The notes under the pieces: generated by a model
What the model saw: the letters and a program-made list of their open reading frames with translations, nothing else
Database searches by the model: none
Told to the model about the DNA's origin: nothing
Program-made: the position numbers and the translations under genes
From: CAZROT01 sp964601895
GTDB taxonomy: Bacteria > Pseudomonadota > Gammaproteobacteria > Enterobacterales > Enterobacteriaceae
Length of the DNA: 64,000 bases
Assembly: GCA_964601895.1 (NCBI GenBank)
Contig: CAZROT010000001.1
Location: 186,001 to 250,000 of the forward strand
Direction of reading: 5' to 3'
In this document: positions 1 to 9,567 of the stretch, piece after piece
Layout: the number at the start of each line of letters is the position of its first letter
How positions within the stretch are numbered: the stretch's first letter is position 1

Positions 1-1
1 T

Positions 2-1651
2 TTTGAAGAATTTTTAAAAACAATTGAAACACGTCCTGGTTCTATTGTTAGAGGTACCGTTGTCGCTATCGATAAAGACGTTGTGCTTGTTGATGCGGGC
101 CTGAAATCTGAATCAGCTATTCCTGTAGAGCAGTTTAAAAACAGTCAGGGTCAACTGGAGATTCAGGTTGGTGATGAAGTTGATGTTGCTCTGGATGCGG
201 TAGAAGATGGCTTTGGTGAAACGCTATTATCTCGTGAAAAAGCGAAACGTCATGAAGCATGGCTGATTCTGGAAAAAGCTTACGAAAAAGCAGAAATTGT
301 TATCGGTCTTATCAATGGCAAGGTAAAAGGCGGCTTTACCGTAGAATTGAATGGTATTCGTGCATTCCTGCCAGGCTCACTGGTTGATGTTCGCCCGGTA
401 CGCGATACGTTAAATCTGGAAGGCAGAGAGCTGGAATTTAAAGTTATTAAGCTTGATCAAAAGCGTAATAATGTTGTTGTTTCGCGCCGTGCAGTCATTG
501 AGTCTGAAAGCAGTGCTGAGCGTAGCCAGTTGCTGGAAAACTTACAGGAAGGCATGGAAGTTAAAGGTATTGTTAAAAATCTGACTGACTACGGTGCGTT
601 TGTTGATTTAGGCGGCGTTGACGGTCTGCTGCACATTACTGATATGGCCTGGAAGCGGGTCAAGCATCCCAATGAAATTGTCAATGTAGGCGATGAAATC
701 ACCGTTAAGGTATTGAAATTTGACCGTGAACGTACTCGTGTTTCTCTGGGACTTAAGCAATTGGGTGAAGATCCATGGATAGCTATTGCTAAGCGTTATC
801 CGGAAAATACCCGATTAACCGGCCGTATAAGTAATCTGACTGATTACGGTTGCTTTGTAGAGATAGAAGAGGGTGTTGAAGGTCTGGTACATGTTTCTGA
901 AATGGATTGGACCAATAAAAATATCCATCCGTCTAAAGTGGTTAATGTTGGTGATGTTGTCGAAGTCATGGTGCTGGATATCGATGAAGAGCGTCGTCGT
1001 ATATCACTCGGCCTGAAACAGTGTAAAACGAATCCCTGGCAGTTATTCTCAGAAACTCATCATAAAAATGATCGTGTTGAAGGGAGAATAAAATCAATTA
1101 CTGATTTTGGTATATTCATTGGTCTGGATGGCGGCATTGACGGTCTTGTTCATTTATCTGACATTTCCTGGAATGTTGCCGGAGAAGAAGCAGTCCGTGA
1201 ATACAAGAAAGGTGATGAGATTGCTGCTGTAGTTTTGCAAATGGATCCAGAACGTGAGCGTATATCTTTAGGAATCAAACAATTAACTGAAGATCCTTTC
1301 AATAATTACCTCGCTGTTAATAAAAAAGGTGTCATTGTTTCAGGGAAAGTCACAGCAATTGATGCTAAAGGTGCTACAGTTGAATTAGCAGAGGGTGTAG
1401 AGGGTTATCTGCGCGCTTCTGAAACAAACCGTGAAGATAGCATGGCGACTTTAAAAGTGGGCGATGAGATAGAAGCGAGATATAACGGTGTTGATCGTAA
1501 AAATCGCATAATTAGCTTGTCAACCCGCACTAAAGATGAAGTCGACGAAAAAGAGGCTACATCTGCTAATAATGGCAAACCACAGCAACAGGAAGAAACT
1601 AATTTTTCTGGTGCCATGGCTGAAGCATTTAAAGCAGCAAAAGGTGAATGA
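2..1651 (+). CDS. rpsA: 30S ribosomal protein S1, 5' end outside the window
   Basis: Ribosomal protein S1 binds mRNA on the 30S subunit and helps unfold leaders during initiation. The reading frame is open from base 2; the first visible residues, FEEFLKTIETRPGSIV, match about residue 9 onward of E. coli S1, so only a few codons and the start are missing. Repeated S1/OB-fold domains are visible, each with a [DN]YG-x-F or DFG-x-F motif and a GL[LV]H-[IV]-[TS] motif (for example near bases 590, 840 and 1105). The protein ends MAEAFKAAKGE, as in E. coli. ihfB follows after 64 bases, the conserved enterobacterial order. E. coli S1 represses its own translation through its leader, which lies outside this window. 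Identification is very secure. Confidence 0.97.
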   Translation, partial: FEEFLKTIETRPGSIVRGTVVAIDKDVVLVDAGLKSESAIPVEQFKNSQGQLEIQVGDEVDVALDAVEDGFGETLLSREKAKRHEAWLILEKAYEKAEIVIGLINGKVKGGFTVELNGIRAFLPGSLVDVRPVRDTLNLEGRELEFKVIKLDQKRNNVVVSRRAVIESESSAERSQLLENLQEGMEVKGIVKNLTDYGAFVDLGGVDGLLHITDMAWKRVKHPNEIVNVGDEITVKVLKFDRERTRVSLGLKQLGEDPWIAIAKRYPENTRLTGRISNLTDYGCFVEIEEGVEGLVHVSEMDWTNKNIHPSKVVNVGDVVEVMVLDIDEERRRISLGLKQCKTNPWQLFSETHHKNDRVEGRIKSITDFGIFIGLDGGIDGLVHLSDISWNVAGEEAVREYKKGDEIAAVVLQMDPERERISLGIKQLTEDPFNNYLAVNKKGVIVSGKVTAIDAKGATVELAEGVEGYLRASETNREDSMATLKVGDEIEARYNGVDRKNRIISLSTRTKDEVDEKEATSANNGKPQQQEETNFSGAMAEAFKAAKGE

Positions 1652-1715
1652 GCAGAGCGTGGGAATGTAACTGTAACACTCGGAGAGTCGGTTAATTGCG
1701 AGATCCGGAGGTAAT

Positions 1716-2003
1716 ATGACTAAGTCTGAACTTATTGAAAGGCTTATTGGTCGACAGTCTTATATTTCAGCAAAATTTGTTGAAGATGCAGTGAAAGAAA
1801 TGCTTGAGAATATGGCCAGTACATTAGCCAGTGGTGATCGTATAGAAATTCGTGGATTCGGTAGCTTTTCGCTTCACTATCGTGCTCCGCGGGTGGGACG
1901 TAATCCAAAAACTGGTGATAAAGTTGCGCTAGATGGTAAGTCTGTTCCCCATTTTAAGCCGGGAAAAGAATTACGGGATCGTGCTAATATCTATAGCCAT
2001 TAA
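1716..2003 (+). CDS. ihfB: Integration host factor subunit beta
   Basis: This is the beta subunit of the heterodimeric DNA-bending protein IHF, which acts in nucleoid organisation, recombination and sigma-54 promoter architecture. The 95-aa product has the DNABII fold signature: a GFGSFSLHYR segment followed by the beta-arm motif PRVGRNPKTG, whose proline intercalates into the minor groove in this family. Length matches E. coli IhfB (94 aa). A strong Shine-Dalgarno, GGAGGT, lies just before the ATG. It follows rpsA as in E. coli and is closed by a clear hairpin terminator. The HU paralogue is excluded by context and by the N-terminus MTKSELIERL. Confidence 0.97.
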   Translation: MTKSELIERLIGRQSYISAKFVEDAVKEMLENMASTLASGDRIEIRGFGSFSLHYRAPRVGRNPKTGDKVALDGKSVPHFKPGKELRDRANIYSH

Positions 2004-2039
2004 TGTCATTGATATGATTCTGTGAGCAAAATAGAGAAA

Positions 2040-2066
2040 CAAAACGGCACTTCAGGTGCCGTTTTG
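2040..2066 (+). terminator. Rho-independent terminator of ihfB
   Basis: A perfect 11-bp inverted repeat, CAAAACGGCAC with GTGCCGTTTTG, encloses a 5-base loop. The T run is inside the right arm. It sits 37 bases past the ihfB stop and should end the rpsA-ihfB transcript; the flanking A/T bases may let it work in both directions. Confidence 0.85.
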
Positions 2067-2431
2067 CATTAGATATCCGTTAGATATGCATTAGATAATA
2101 TTCCCCGTAGCCTTTACTGCACAAATCTGAAGATCAGGGTTTTCGTGGCAACCAGTCTTGTTACCTGAAAATTTTTTCATAGTCCTGTCTGTTTTATTGC
2201 TCCACACAACCTGCTTGCGGGTATCTGAAAAGGTGTCCATGATATAATCCAGCACGATCCTCAGGATTATTTCTTTTTTTGTCGTCGATTATAAACACTG
2301 TGCGACCTGACTTCGTTATTTCTGATATCACCCTCGAAAATAGTAAAAAAATAAAAAATTATTGACTCCGTATATTCCTCATTATTTATCAGGTTTTATG
2401 GAGGCTGATTATTTCAATTTCACTGGATGAA
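2067..2431. other. Gene-free spacer between ihfB and comEC
   Basis: No convincing ORF is present. Just after the ihfB terminator the octamer TTAGATA[TA] occurs three times, at 2069, 2080 and 2091, an exact 11-base period. Further on the sequence is A/T-rich and holds a candidate comEC promoter: TTGACT (2362-2367), a 17-base spacer and TTTATC (2385-2390). Confidence 0.5.
2362..2390 (+). promoter_or_regulatory. Candidate sigma-70 promoter for comEC
   Basis: TTGACT and TTTATC are separated by 17 bases and lie about 40 bases before the comEC start. The -35 is one mismatch from consensus and the -10 is poorer. This is inferred from sequence only; the same hexamer pair and spacing occurs before acnA. 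Confidence 0.3.
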
Positions 2432-4692
2432 ATGGCGATTGCCATCATTGCCGGTATCCTGCCATTACTCTTTTTAGCCCAGCTGCCCGGCCTGATGGGT
2501 AGCTGCCTGTTGCTGGCAGGGGCCTGTCTGTTATGGATAACGCGCAGAAAATTTTTTCAATTATGTTCATTGATGTTGATGAGCTTTCTTTGGGCAACCG
2601 GATCGGGTAACAGTTTACTGAAACAAATCAATACACTGACAATCGATAGTCAGGTGATAACAGCTGAAGTAAAAAGTACTTATTTAAAAAAAATGACAAC
2701 CAGAACATTGTGTTGCAATTTTCTCAGCGTAATGATGAGTGGATGTTTCCTCCTCTGTTTGTATCCGTTAAATGGGATTCTTCAGTTTATGGAAAATTTT
2801 GTACCGGGCAGCGCTGGTTATTGGTTGTTCGTCTGCGGCCGGTGCATGGCAGATTAAACCAGGGTGGATTTGACAGTCAGCGTCATGCAGTTGCCAACCG
2901 ACAGCCCCTGACAGGGAAAATCATTTCTGCAGAAAGCATCAATAAAAACTGTAATCTGAGGCAGCAGCTTATCACTCATGTCGATAATCAGTTAGATGAC
3001 AGATTCGTTTATCGCCCTGTTCTGCTGGCACTGGCTTTTGGAGAAAGGGCACTGCTGGAAAAACAGCAGCGTACCACCCTGCAACAGACAGGTATTGCCC
3101 ACCTGATGGCTATTTCGGGATTACATGTCGCTGTTGCAGCGTTGTCAGGCTGGTTACTGGCGCGCGCATTACAGTTTTTCTTTTCTGTCGCCTGGATAGG
3201 GCCGCGTTTTCCGTTATTATCCGGCTGGCTGGTTGCCATGCTCTACGTATGGCTTGCCGGCAGTCATCCCCCGGTAATAAGAGCTGGAGTGGCGCTGACA
3301 TTATGGATGGGTTTGCGTATTTGTTCTGTGTACTGTAGCCCATGGCAGGTGTGGCTATGGACAATCTGTCTTATTCTTATCAGTGATCCACTGACCGTAC
3401 TTTCAGACAGCTTCTGGCTTTCATGTCTGGCGGTAGCTGCACTTATTTTCTGGTTTCACTGGGTGCCATTACCGGAAAGTTTTCGCACCCGCTGGTATTG
3501 GGGAATAGTACGCTGGTTTCATTTGCAGTCTGGGATGCTACTGTTACTTATGCCGCTTCAGGTTGGCCTGTTTCACGGTATTAATCCAGCCTCTCTGGTG
3601 GCTAATCTGTGGGCGGTACCTGTGGTGTCATTACTTACGGTGCCGCTGGTATTACTGGCATTGATGTTGCATGCCATACCTGTGGTGCCGTTATTCTTTT
3701 GGTACCTGGCTGATTTTTCGTTGATGCTGGTATTCATGCCACTGGAGTTACTTAAAAAAGGCTGGATAACGCTGAATTCAGCATCCCTGTTGATAAGTTG
3801 CTCAGGCTGGCTTGCTGTCATTATCTGGCGCTTTCACTGGTGGAAAAATTATCCCGGCAGTATCGTGGTTATCTGTGTACTCATGCTGGCATCAATACGG
3901 CGCATTGAAGATTATCGCTGGCGTATGGATATGCTGGATGTTGGCCATGGCCTTGCCATTGTTATTGAACGTAACGGCAAAGGCATTATCTTTGATACCG
4001 CAAACCGATGGGCAGGGGGAAGCATGGCGTCTGCGGTTATTTTGCCCTATATCAGGTGGCGTGGGCTTGAAATTGAACAGATTATTATCAGTCATGATCA
4101 TAGCGATCATACCGGTGGATTACCTGAATTGCAGGCGAGCTTCCCCGGGGCACAGGTGCGCAGCCCTTTTAAGCATGCAGGGCATTTATCCTGTACGCAG
4201 GGAAACAGCTGGCAGTGGCAGGATCTTAATTTTGAGGTGCTGTGGCCACCAGAACGGGTTCAGCATGCCGGAAATAATGATTCCTGTGTAATTCGTATTG
4301 ATGATGGGCAATACAGCCTGTTACTGACCGGTGATCTGGAAGCAAAAGGTGAGCTACACCTGGTAAAAACACAACGCACCACACTGAGGTCGACGATTTT
4401 ACAGGTGCCACACCACGGAAGCCGCACTTCTTCAACAGCGCCTTTTATGCGGGCAGTGGATGCGAAGCTGGCCCTGACATCTGTTGCCCGTTATAACCCC
4501 TGGCATTTACCTGCAAAAAAAATTATCGAACGTTATCAAAAGCAGGGTATTTCCTGGCGGGATACCGCATACTCAGGGCAACTTAGTGTTTGCTTTTTTG
4601 ACAATCACTGGACTGTCAGTGGGTTCAGAGAGCAGTTGATGCCGCGCTGGTATCATCAGTGGTTTGGTAAAGAACACATAATCAGTAAGTAA
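2432..4692 (+). pseudogene. comEC: ComEC/Rec2-family DNA uptake channel, frameshifted at an A8 run
   Basis: ComEC is the inner-membrane channel that moves single-stranded DNA into the cytoplasm; E. coli calls it YcaI (754 aa). The N-terminal part is read from 2432 (AIIAGILPLLFLAQLPG matches YcaI), but that frame drifts out of homology after a run of eight A at 2686-2693. From there the -1 frame carries the homology (KKNDNQNIVLQF, then VHGRLNQGGFDSQRHA) without interruption to 4692. The second part holds the multi-spanning competence domain (HLMAISGLHVA) and a C-terminal metallo-beta-lactamase-like domain with the metal motif HDHSDHTGG near base 4093. One missing A explains the break, so the gene may be a fresh pseudogene, a sequencing error, or rescued by slippage at the A run. 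The position between ihfB and msbA is the enterobacterial one. Confidence 0.9.
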
Positions 4693-4728
4693 AATGTTAC
4701 ACTTATTCTTTTTTGCTGGGTACGTTGA

Positions 4729-6483
4729 ATGCAGAATAATAACTCCCTCTCAACATGGCAGACTTTTGTGCGATTGTGGCCGATGATTATCCCTTTTCGC
4801 GCAGGTCTGATTGTTGCTGCCATAGCGTTAATATTTAATGCAGCAAGTGATGCGTTTATGCTTGCTCTGCTTAAACCGTTGCTCGATGAAGGTTTTGGTA
4901 AAGTGAACACGGCGGTTCTGACGTGGATGCCCGTGGCAGTGATTGGATTGATATTATTGCGTGGTGTGAGTGGTTTTATTTCCAGTTATTGCCTTTCATG
5001 GGTTTCTGGCAACGTCGTGATGCATATGCGCAGACGCCTGTTCAGTCATATGATGGCAATGCCAGTGGCTTTCTTTGACAAGGAGCCTACCGGTATACTG
5101 CTATCACGCATCACTTACGATTCTGAACAGGTTGCCTCATCCTCTTCCGATACCCTTGTTACTCTGGTCAGGGAAGGTGCTGCCGTTGTCAGTCTGTTCA
5201 TTCTGATGTTTTATTACAGCTGGCAGCTGTCATTAATCCTGCTGGTGATTGTACCTGTGTTGTCGGTTGTCATTCGGCTGGTATCCAGGCGTTTTCGTGC
5301 TATCAGTAAAAATATGCAGACAACCATGGGGCAGGTAACCGCCAGTGCGGAGCAAATGCTAAAAGGGCATAAGGAAGTACTGATTTTCGGTGGTCAGCAG
5401 ATTGAAACTGAGCGTTTTAGCACGATCAGTAACCGTATGCGCCAGCAGGGCATGAAAATGGTTTCGGCATCTTCCATTGCCGATCCGGTTATTCAGCTTA
5501 TTGCTTCTTTTGCGCTGGCATTTGTGCTTTATGCGGCCAGCCTGCCTGTTATCAGAGAAACACTGACTGCAGGCACCATTACGGTGGTATTTTCTTCCAT
5601 GATTGCCCTGATGCGTCCGCTGAAATCACTGACTAATGTCAATGCACAGTTTCAACGGGGAATGGCGGCCTGCCAGACATTATTTTCCATTCTGGATATG
5701 ACGCAGGAAAAAGATGAAGGTAAACTGGACATCAGTCGCGTACAGGGCGACATTCAATTCCGCAATGTGACTTTTTCTTATCCGGGAAAATCCACACCTG
5801 CATTGACAGATATTACTATTCATATTCCTGCAGGTAAAACGGTTGCCCTGGTGGGGCGTTCTGGTGCCGGTAAATCGACAATCACCCAGCTGTTAACCCG
5901 CTTTTATGATATTAATCAGGGCAGTATTTTAATTGATAATAATGACATCAGGGAATATAAACTGACCTCGCTGCGTAATCAGATTGCACTGGTTTCACAA
6001 CATGTGCATTTATTTAATGATACGGTGGCTAATAATATCGCCTATGCCTGCACTACCCGCTACAGTCGGGCAGAGATAGAAAGGGCAGCGCATATGGCTC
6101 ATGCCATGGAGTTCATTGATAAAATGGAAAATGGCCTGGATACCCTGATTGGTGAAAACGGTGTTTTGTTATCCGGTGGTCAGCGTCAGCGCATCGCCAT
6201 TGCCCGCGCGTTGTTGCGGGATTGCCCGATATTAATTCTTGATGAAGCAACATCAGCACTGGATACGGAATCTGAACGCACTATACAAACTGCGCTGCAT
6301 GAATTACAGCAGGGCAGGACATCACTGGTCATTGCGCATCGGCTGTCAACGATTGAAAAAGCGGATGAAATTCTGGTGGTTGAAAATGGCGCTATCGTCG
6401 AGCGGGGCAAACATGAGGCCCTGCTTACTGGTAATGGCGTTTACAGGCAATTTTATTCTCTACAGTCAGGTCAGCATGATTGA
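4729..6483 (+). CDS. msbA: Lipid A export ATP-binding/permease protein MsbA
   Basis: MsbA is the homodimeric ABC exporter that flips lipid A-core across the inner membrane. The 584-aa product (E. coli 582) has an N-terminal six-helix transmembrane domain (about residues 20-320) and a C-terminal nucleotide-binding domain. That domain shows Walker A GRSGAGKST, the signature LLSGGQRQRIAIARALL, Walker B ILILDEATSALD and the switch histidine in VIAHRLST. lpxK begins inside its last codons (8-base overlap), so the two are translationally coupled, as expected for the essential msbA-lpxK pair. The upstream gap to comEC is only 36 bases, so transcription may also enter from there. Confidence 0.97.
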   Translation: MQNNNSLSTWQTFVRLWPMIIPFRAGLIVAAIALIFNAASDAFMLALLKPLLDEGFGKVNTAVLTWMPVAVIGLILLRGVSGFISSYCLSWVSGNVVMHMRRRLFSHMMAMPVAFFDKEPTGILLSRITYDSEQVASSSSDTLVTLVREGAAVVSLFILMFYYSWQLSLILLVIVPVLSVVIRLVSRRFRAISKNMQTTMGQVTASAEQMLKGHKEVLIFGGQQIETERFSTISNRMRQQGMKMVSASSIADPVIQLIASFALAFVLYAASLPVIRETLTAGTITVVFSSMIALMRPLKSLTNVNAQFQRGMAACQTLFSILDMTQEKDEGKLDISRVQGDIQFRNVTFSYPGKSTPALTDITIHIPAGKTVALVGRSGAGKSTITQLLTRFYDINQGSILIDNNDIREYKLTSLRNQIALVSQHVHLFNDTVANNIAYACTTRYSRAEIERAAHMAHAMEFIDKMENGLDTLIGENGVLLSGGQRQRIAIARALLRDCPILILDEATSALDTESERTIQTALHELQQGRTSLVIAHRLSTIEKADEILVVENGAIVERGKHEALLTGNGVYRQFYSLQSGQHD

Positions 6484-7462
6484 GCGCATCTGGTCAGGGC
6501 AATCCAGGCTTTATTTGCTGTTATTACCGCTATCCTGGCTTTATGGATTAGTGAGTGCGTTAATACGCATCAGCTGGCGCGTTGGGTTACGCACTGCCTT
6601 TCGCGCACCGTTGCCTGTGGTGGTGGTGGGTAATCTGACTGCAGGAGGTAGTGGAAAAACACCGCTGGTCATCTGGCTGGTGGAGCAGCTGCAAAAGCGC
6701 GGTCTGCGTGCTGGCGTGGTTTCACGTGGCTATGGAGGAAAATCGTTACGTTATCCACTGGTGCTGACAGAGCAGGTCACTGCAGAGCAGGCTGGTGATG
6801 AGCCGGTATTAATTTTTCAGCGTACCGGAGCGCCTGTTGCGGTATCACCAAAGCGCGCTGAAGCCGTAATGGCATTAGTGAACCAGTATCGCCCGGATTT
6901 GATAATCACCGATGATGGGCTACAGCATTATGCCCTGCAGCGCGATTTTGAAATTGCTGTCATTGATGGGGTGCGGCGTTTTGGTAATGGTTTCCTGCTT
7001 CCTGCAGGGCCTATGCGTGAATCTGCAGCACGATTAACCTCAGTGAATGCTATCATCACTAATGGCGGGCATGCGTATCAGGGAGAAATTCCAATGATAT
7101 TAAGGACACGTCATGCCATTAATCTGTTAACAGCAGAAACGGCCTCTCTCTGTCAGTTGCAACATATTGTGGCGATGGCAGGAACTGGCTATCCTGCCCG
7201 CTTTTTTTCCATGCTGGAAAATGCAGGTGTTTTCCTCGAAAAAAAGTATGCCTTTCGTGATCATCACTATTATGATGTTGACACACTGGCCTCTCTTACA
7301 ACGGCGCATCAGACATTGCTGATGACAGAAAAAGATGCCGTAAAATGCAGGGCCTTTGCCCAGGCTAACTGGTGGTGTTTACCGGTAGATGCTGAACTGC
7401 CTGTTGTGCTGGCAGAGCAGCTATTGGTCAGCATTCAGGCATTATTGGAAAAATCGTATTAG
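6476..7462 (+). CDS. lpxK: Tetraacyldisaccharide 4'-kinase
   Basis: LpxK phosphorylates the 4' position of the tetraacyldisaccharide in lipid A synthesis at the inner-membrane face. The start at 6476 (MIERIWSGQSRLY) matches E. coli LpxK exactly in position; a longer upstream reading in this frame only overlaps msbA. The 328-aa product has an N-terminal membrane anchor (LLLLPLSWLYGLVSALI), a Walker A in GNLTAGGSGKTPLV (about residues 48-62), and the conserved VSRGYGGK, TDDGLQHY and MTEKDAVKC motifs. It overlaps msbA by 8 bases and is followed by ycaR after 39 bases. The ycaQ gene found here in E. coli is absent. Confidence 0.97.
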   Translation: MIERIWSGQSRLYLLLLPLSWLYGLVSALIRISWRVGLRTAFRAPLPVVVVGNLTAGGSGKTPLVIWLVEQLQKRGLRAGVVSRGYGGKSLRYPLVLTEQVTAEQAGDEPVLIFQRTGAPVAVSPKRAEAVMALVNQYRPDLIITDDGLQHYALQRDFEIAVIDGVRRFGNGFLLPAGPMRESAARLTSVNAIITNGGHAYQGEIPMILRTRHAINLLTAETASLCQLQHIVAMAGTGYPARFFSMLENAGVFLEKKYAFRDHHYYDVDTLASLTTAHQTLLMTEKDAVKCRAFAQANWWCLPVDAELPVVLAEQLLVSIQALLEKSY

Positions 7463-7501
7463 CGTTGATAGCATTTTATTTTGATTTCCTCTGGAGGATG
7501 T

Positions 7502-7684
7502 GTGGATCATCGTTTACTTGAAATTATTGCCTGTCCGGTGTGTAACGGTCGGCTGTATTTTAATAAAGAAAGCCTGGAACTTATCTGTAAGGCAGATGGC
7601 CTGGCGTATCCTTTGCGTGATGGCATTCCGGTATTACTGGAACATGAAGCCCGTGTATTTTCTAATGATGAAAAAAAAGAATGA
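7502..7684 (+). CDS. ycaR: Trm112-family small zinc-ribbon-like protein YcaR
   Basis: This is a 60-aa protein of the UPF0434/Trm112 family. It begins at a GTG (VDHRLLEIIACPVCNGRLYF) preceded by TGGAGG; an ATG at 7481 would add seven residues absent from E. coli YcaR (60 aa), so the GTG is preferred. The CPVC knuckle is present, with a third cysteine in ELICKADG. The LRDGIPVLL motif is diagnostic. The stop codon overlaps the kdsB start as ATGA, so the two are coupled. The biochemical role in bacteria is not established; the family relates to a small activator subunit of methyltransferases. Confidence 0.95.
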   Translation: MDHRLLEIIACPVCNGRLYFNKESLELICKADGLAYPLRDGIPVLLEHEARVFSNDEKKE

Positions 7685-8442
7685 GTTTTACTGTTATTAT
7701 TCCTGCACGATATCACTCCAGCCGTTTACCAGGAAAACCGCTGGCAGATATCGCGGGTAAGCCCATGATAGTGCATGTGATGCAACGTGCCCTGGCATCG
7801 GGTGCCGCAAGGGTCATTATTGCAACGGATAACCAGGATATCGTGCAGGCAGTTGAAAGCGCCGGTGGCGAAGCCTGTCTGACGCATGCTGATCATCAGT
7901 CTGGTACTGAGCGTCTGGCCGAAGTGATTGAACGCTATGGTTTTACTGATGACAGTATTATTGTCAACGTTCAGGGTGATGAACCCCTTATTCCCCCTGC
8001 AGTTATCACTCAGGTGGCAGATACGCTGTGTCTCTCTAAGGCTGGCATGGCAACGCTGGCGGTGCCGATTAAAAGCCTCGATGAAGCCTTTAATCCCAAT
8101 GTGGTTAAAGTTGTGGTGGATACGGATGGTTATGCCCTGTATTTCTCCAGAGCGGCTATTCCCTGGGACAGGGAGCGTTTTTCTGAAGAAATGAAAAGCA
8201 TGAGTGATTATTTTTTACGTCATGTCGGTATTTATGCCTATCGCGCGGGTTTTATTCGTCGCTATGTTAACTGGCCACCGAGTGAGCTGGAACGCATTGA
8301 ACTGCTGGAACAGCTCAGGGTGTTATGGTACGGAGAAAAAATTAAGGTAGCTGTTGCCAGTGCTTTACCAGAAGCAGGCGTAGATACGCCAGAAGATCTG
8401 CAAAGAGTGCGTGATATTCTGGCTGAAACTCAAACTCACTGA
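7681..8442 (+). CDS. kdsB: 3-deoxy-manno-octulosonate cytidylyltransferase
   Basis: KdsB activates KDO to CMP-KDO for lipopolysaccharide inner-core assembly. The 253-aa product (E. coli 248) has the nucleotide-binding N-terminus IPARYHSSRLPGKPL, the conserved NVQGDEP motif, and the RHVGIYAYR and PPSELERIELLEQLR segments typical of the family. It overlaps ycaR by four bases and closes the msbA-lpxK-ycaR-kdsB envelope block. No clear hairpin terminator follows it. Confidence 0.97.
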   Translation: MSFTVIIPARYHSSRLPGKPLADIAGKPMIVHVMQRALASGAARVIIATDNQDIVQAVESAGGEACLTHADHQSGTERLAEVIERYGFTDDSIIVNVQGDEPLIPPAVITQVADTLCLSKAGMATLAVPIKSLDEAFNPNVVKVVVDTDGYALYFSRAAIPWDRERFSEEMKSMSDYFLRHVGIYAYRAGFIRRYVNWPPSELERIELLEQLRVLWYGEKIKVAVASALPEAGVDTPEDLQRVRDILAETQTH

Positions 8443-8814
8443 TAATTGCCTGCTGTAGCGCAAAAATTCGACACGCTGAGCACGGTTAATCATTATCCCC
8501 ATCCCTGGCATCCTGTTTTAATCTGAAAGCTACCGGTCACCTGCAATTCTACAGCTATCATTTTCCTCATGTCATTGAATACGAAACTACGGCTGCCTGA
8601 CAGCGGTTATGCTGTGCTAAAGCGGCATACTGTTATTGCCGTTGTTTGTGTTTACATTTAAAAAACATGAATTAACAAAAAATAAATATAATTAACAAAG
8701 ATAACATTGTGATATCGGTAATTACTTAATAAAAATTAAACGGTTATTTTGCAAAGTTGATGCGTTTTTTCTCAATAAAACCATCTACGTCACATAAAGG
8801 ACAGGAGACACGTA
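8443..8814. other. A/T-rich region upstream of the giant toxin
   Basis: No gene is seen. The last 170 bases (about 8640-8810) are strongly A/T-rich with short A and T tracts, the kind of leader often bound by H-NS ahead of acquired virulence genes; that role is inference. A clean ribosome binding site, AGGAG at 8803-8807, precedes the ATG at 8815. This is where the E. coli order (kdsB, ycbJ, elyC) is interrupted. Confidence 0.45.
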
Positions 8815-9567
8815 ATGATACCAGAACAGGGACGGCAGGTATCCAGCCATGTACAGGCTTTAAACCAGGGACAGCAGACACAGCAGGTGACAGACACTCG
8901 GCGTTCAGCAGCCGCCAGCGCGCGGGTTAATCCGTTTGATGATGTGATGACATCCATCCAGCTGAGAAAACGGTTATCCCCACAGGAAACTGCTCATGTT
9001 GATTTTCACAGCATGGCTGCATTGCTTGACAGACTGCACACTGCTTCATTGCCAGAGGCACCAGGCACCGCCCTGATGCTGAGAAATCAGGTTCAGGAAT
9101 ACCGTAAAAAGCACCGGCGTATGCAACATAATGATGCGCTTACCCTGCTGGTGACCCAGCTTGACAGGGCACTGTTCGATGACACCTTTCCCCCTGATAT
9201 TCGTAGCGATATTGTGCATATTTCTTCCACCAGTGCGGTTATTGCGGCGTTCATTCAGCAGGTGGCAGAACGTCGCGAGACGATAGATGAAGGTGCCGAC
9301 CTTGCAAGAATGATGATCCAATGGGCAAAAGAGGTTTCTCCTGATTCTGAAAACAGGGCTGTTCAGCTTAAAGAGGCTTTTTATCAGCTCGAGCACATCT
9401 GGAACAGTCAGTCTCCTGCTGATATTGATGCACGCAATGGCATTCATGGGCGTGACTCTATTCTGCTGCAACACGAAATTAATGCGCTTCTTATTAACAA
9501 TCAGGCTATTTCCTCGCAGCTGGCCAGACTACGGCCAGTCAGTCTGATAATGAAGTACGGTTTTTGA
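8815..9567 (+). CDS. N-terminal fragment of the giant toxin (first helical module)
   Basis: This 250-aa reading frame has a good Shine-Dalgarno, begins with a Gln/Ser-rich stretch (residues 1-40) without a cleavable signal peptide, and continues as a helical domain. Residues about 64-150 (TALMLRN..., QLDRALFDD..., VIAAFIQQV) repeat a module found at least three more times in the next frame. The frame stops at 9565-9567 in the middle of the second, alpha/beta module: it ends ALLINNQAISSQLARLRPVS and the homology continues in the -1 frame (DNEVRFLSQHMEHLREAGF), which joins 9564-19313. I read this as the true N-terminus of one roughly 3490-aa protein broken by one indel near 9540-9550. It could instead be a separate coupled small gene, though the downstream frame has no visible ribosome binding site. 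Confidence 0.7.
   Translation: MIPEQGRQVSSHVQALNQGQQTQQVTDTRRSAAASARVNPFDDVMTSIQLRKRLSPQETAHVDFHSMAALLDRLHTASLPEAPGTALMLRNQVQEYRKKHRRMQHNDALTLLVTQLDRALFDDTFPPDIRSDIVHISSTSAVIAAFIQQVAERRETIDEGADLARMMIQWAKEVSPDSENRAVQLKEAFYQLEHIWNSQSPADIDARNGIHGRDSILLQHEINALLINNQAISSQLARLRPVSLIMKYGF

Noticed and set aside
3812..4291. 159-codon plus-strand frame within comEC
   Set aside because: Out of frame with the metallo-beta-lactamase-like domain, which carries intact motifs.
9046..9474. 142-codon minus-strand frame in the toxin N-terminal region
   Set aside because: Antisense to a region with repeat-supported coding sense; no ribosome binding site or recognisable motif.
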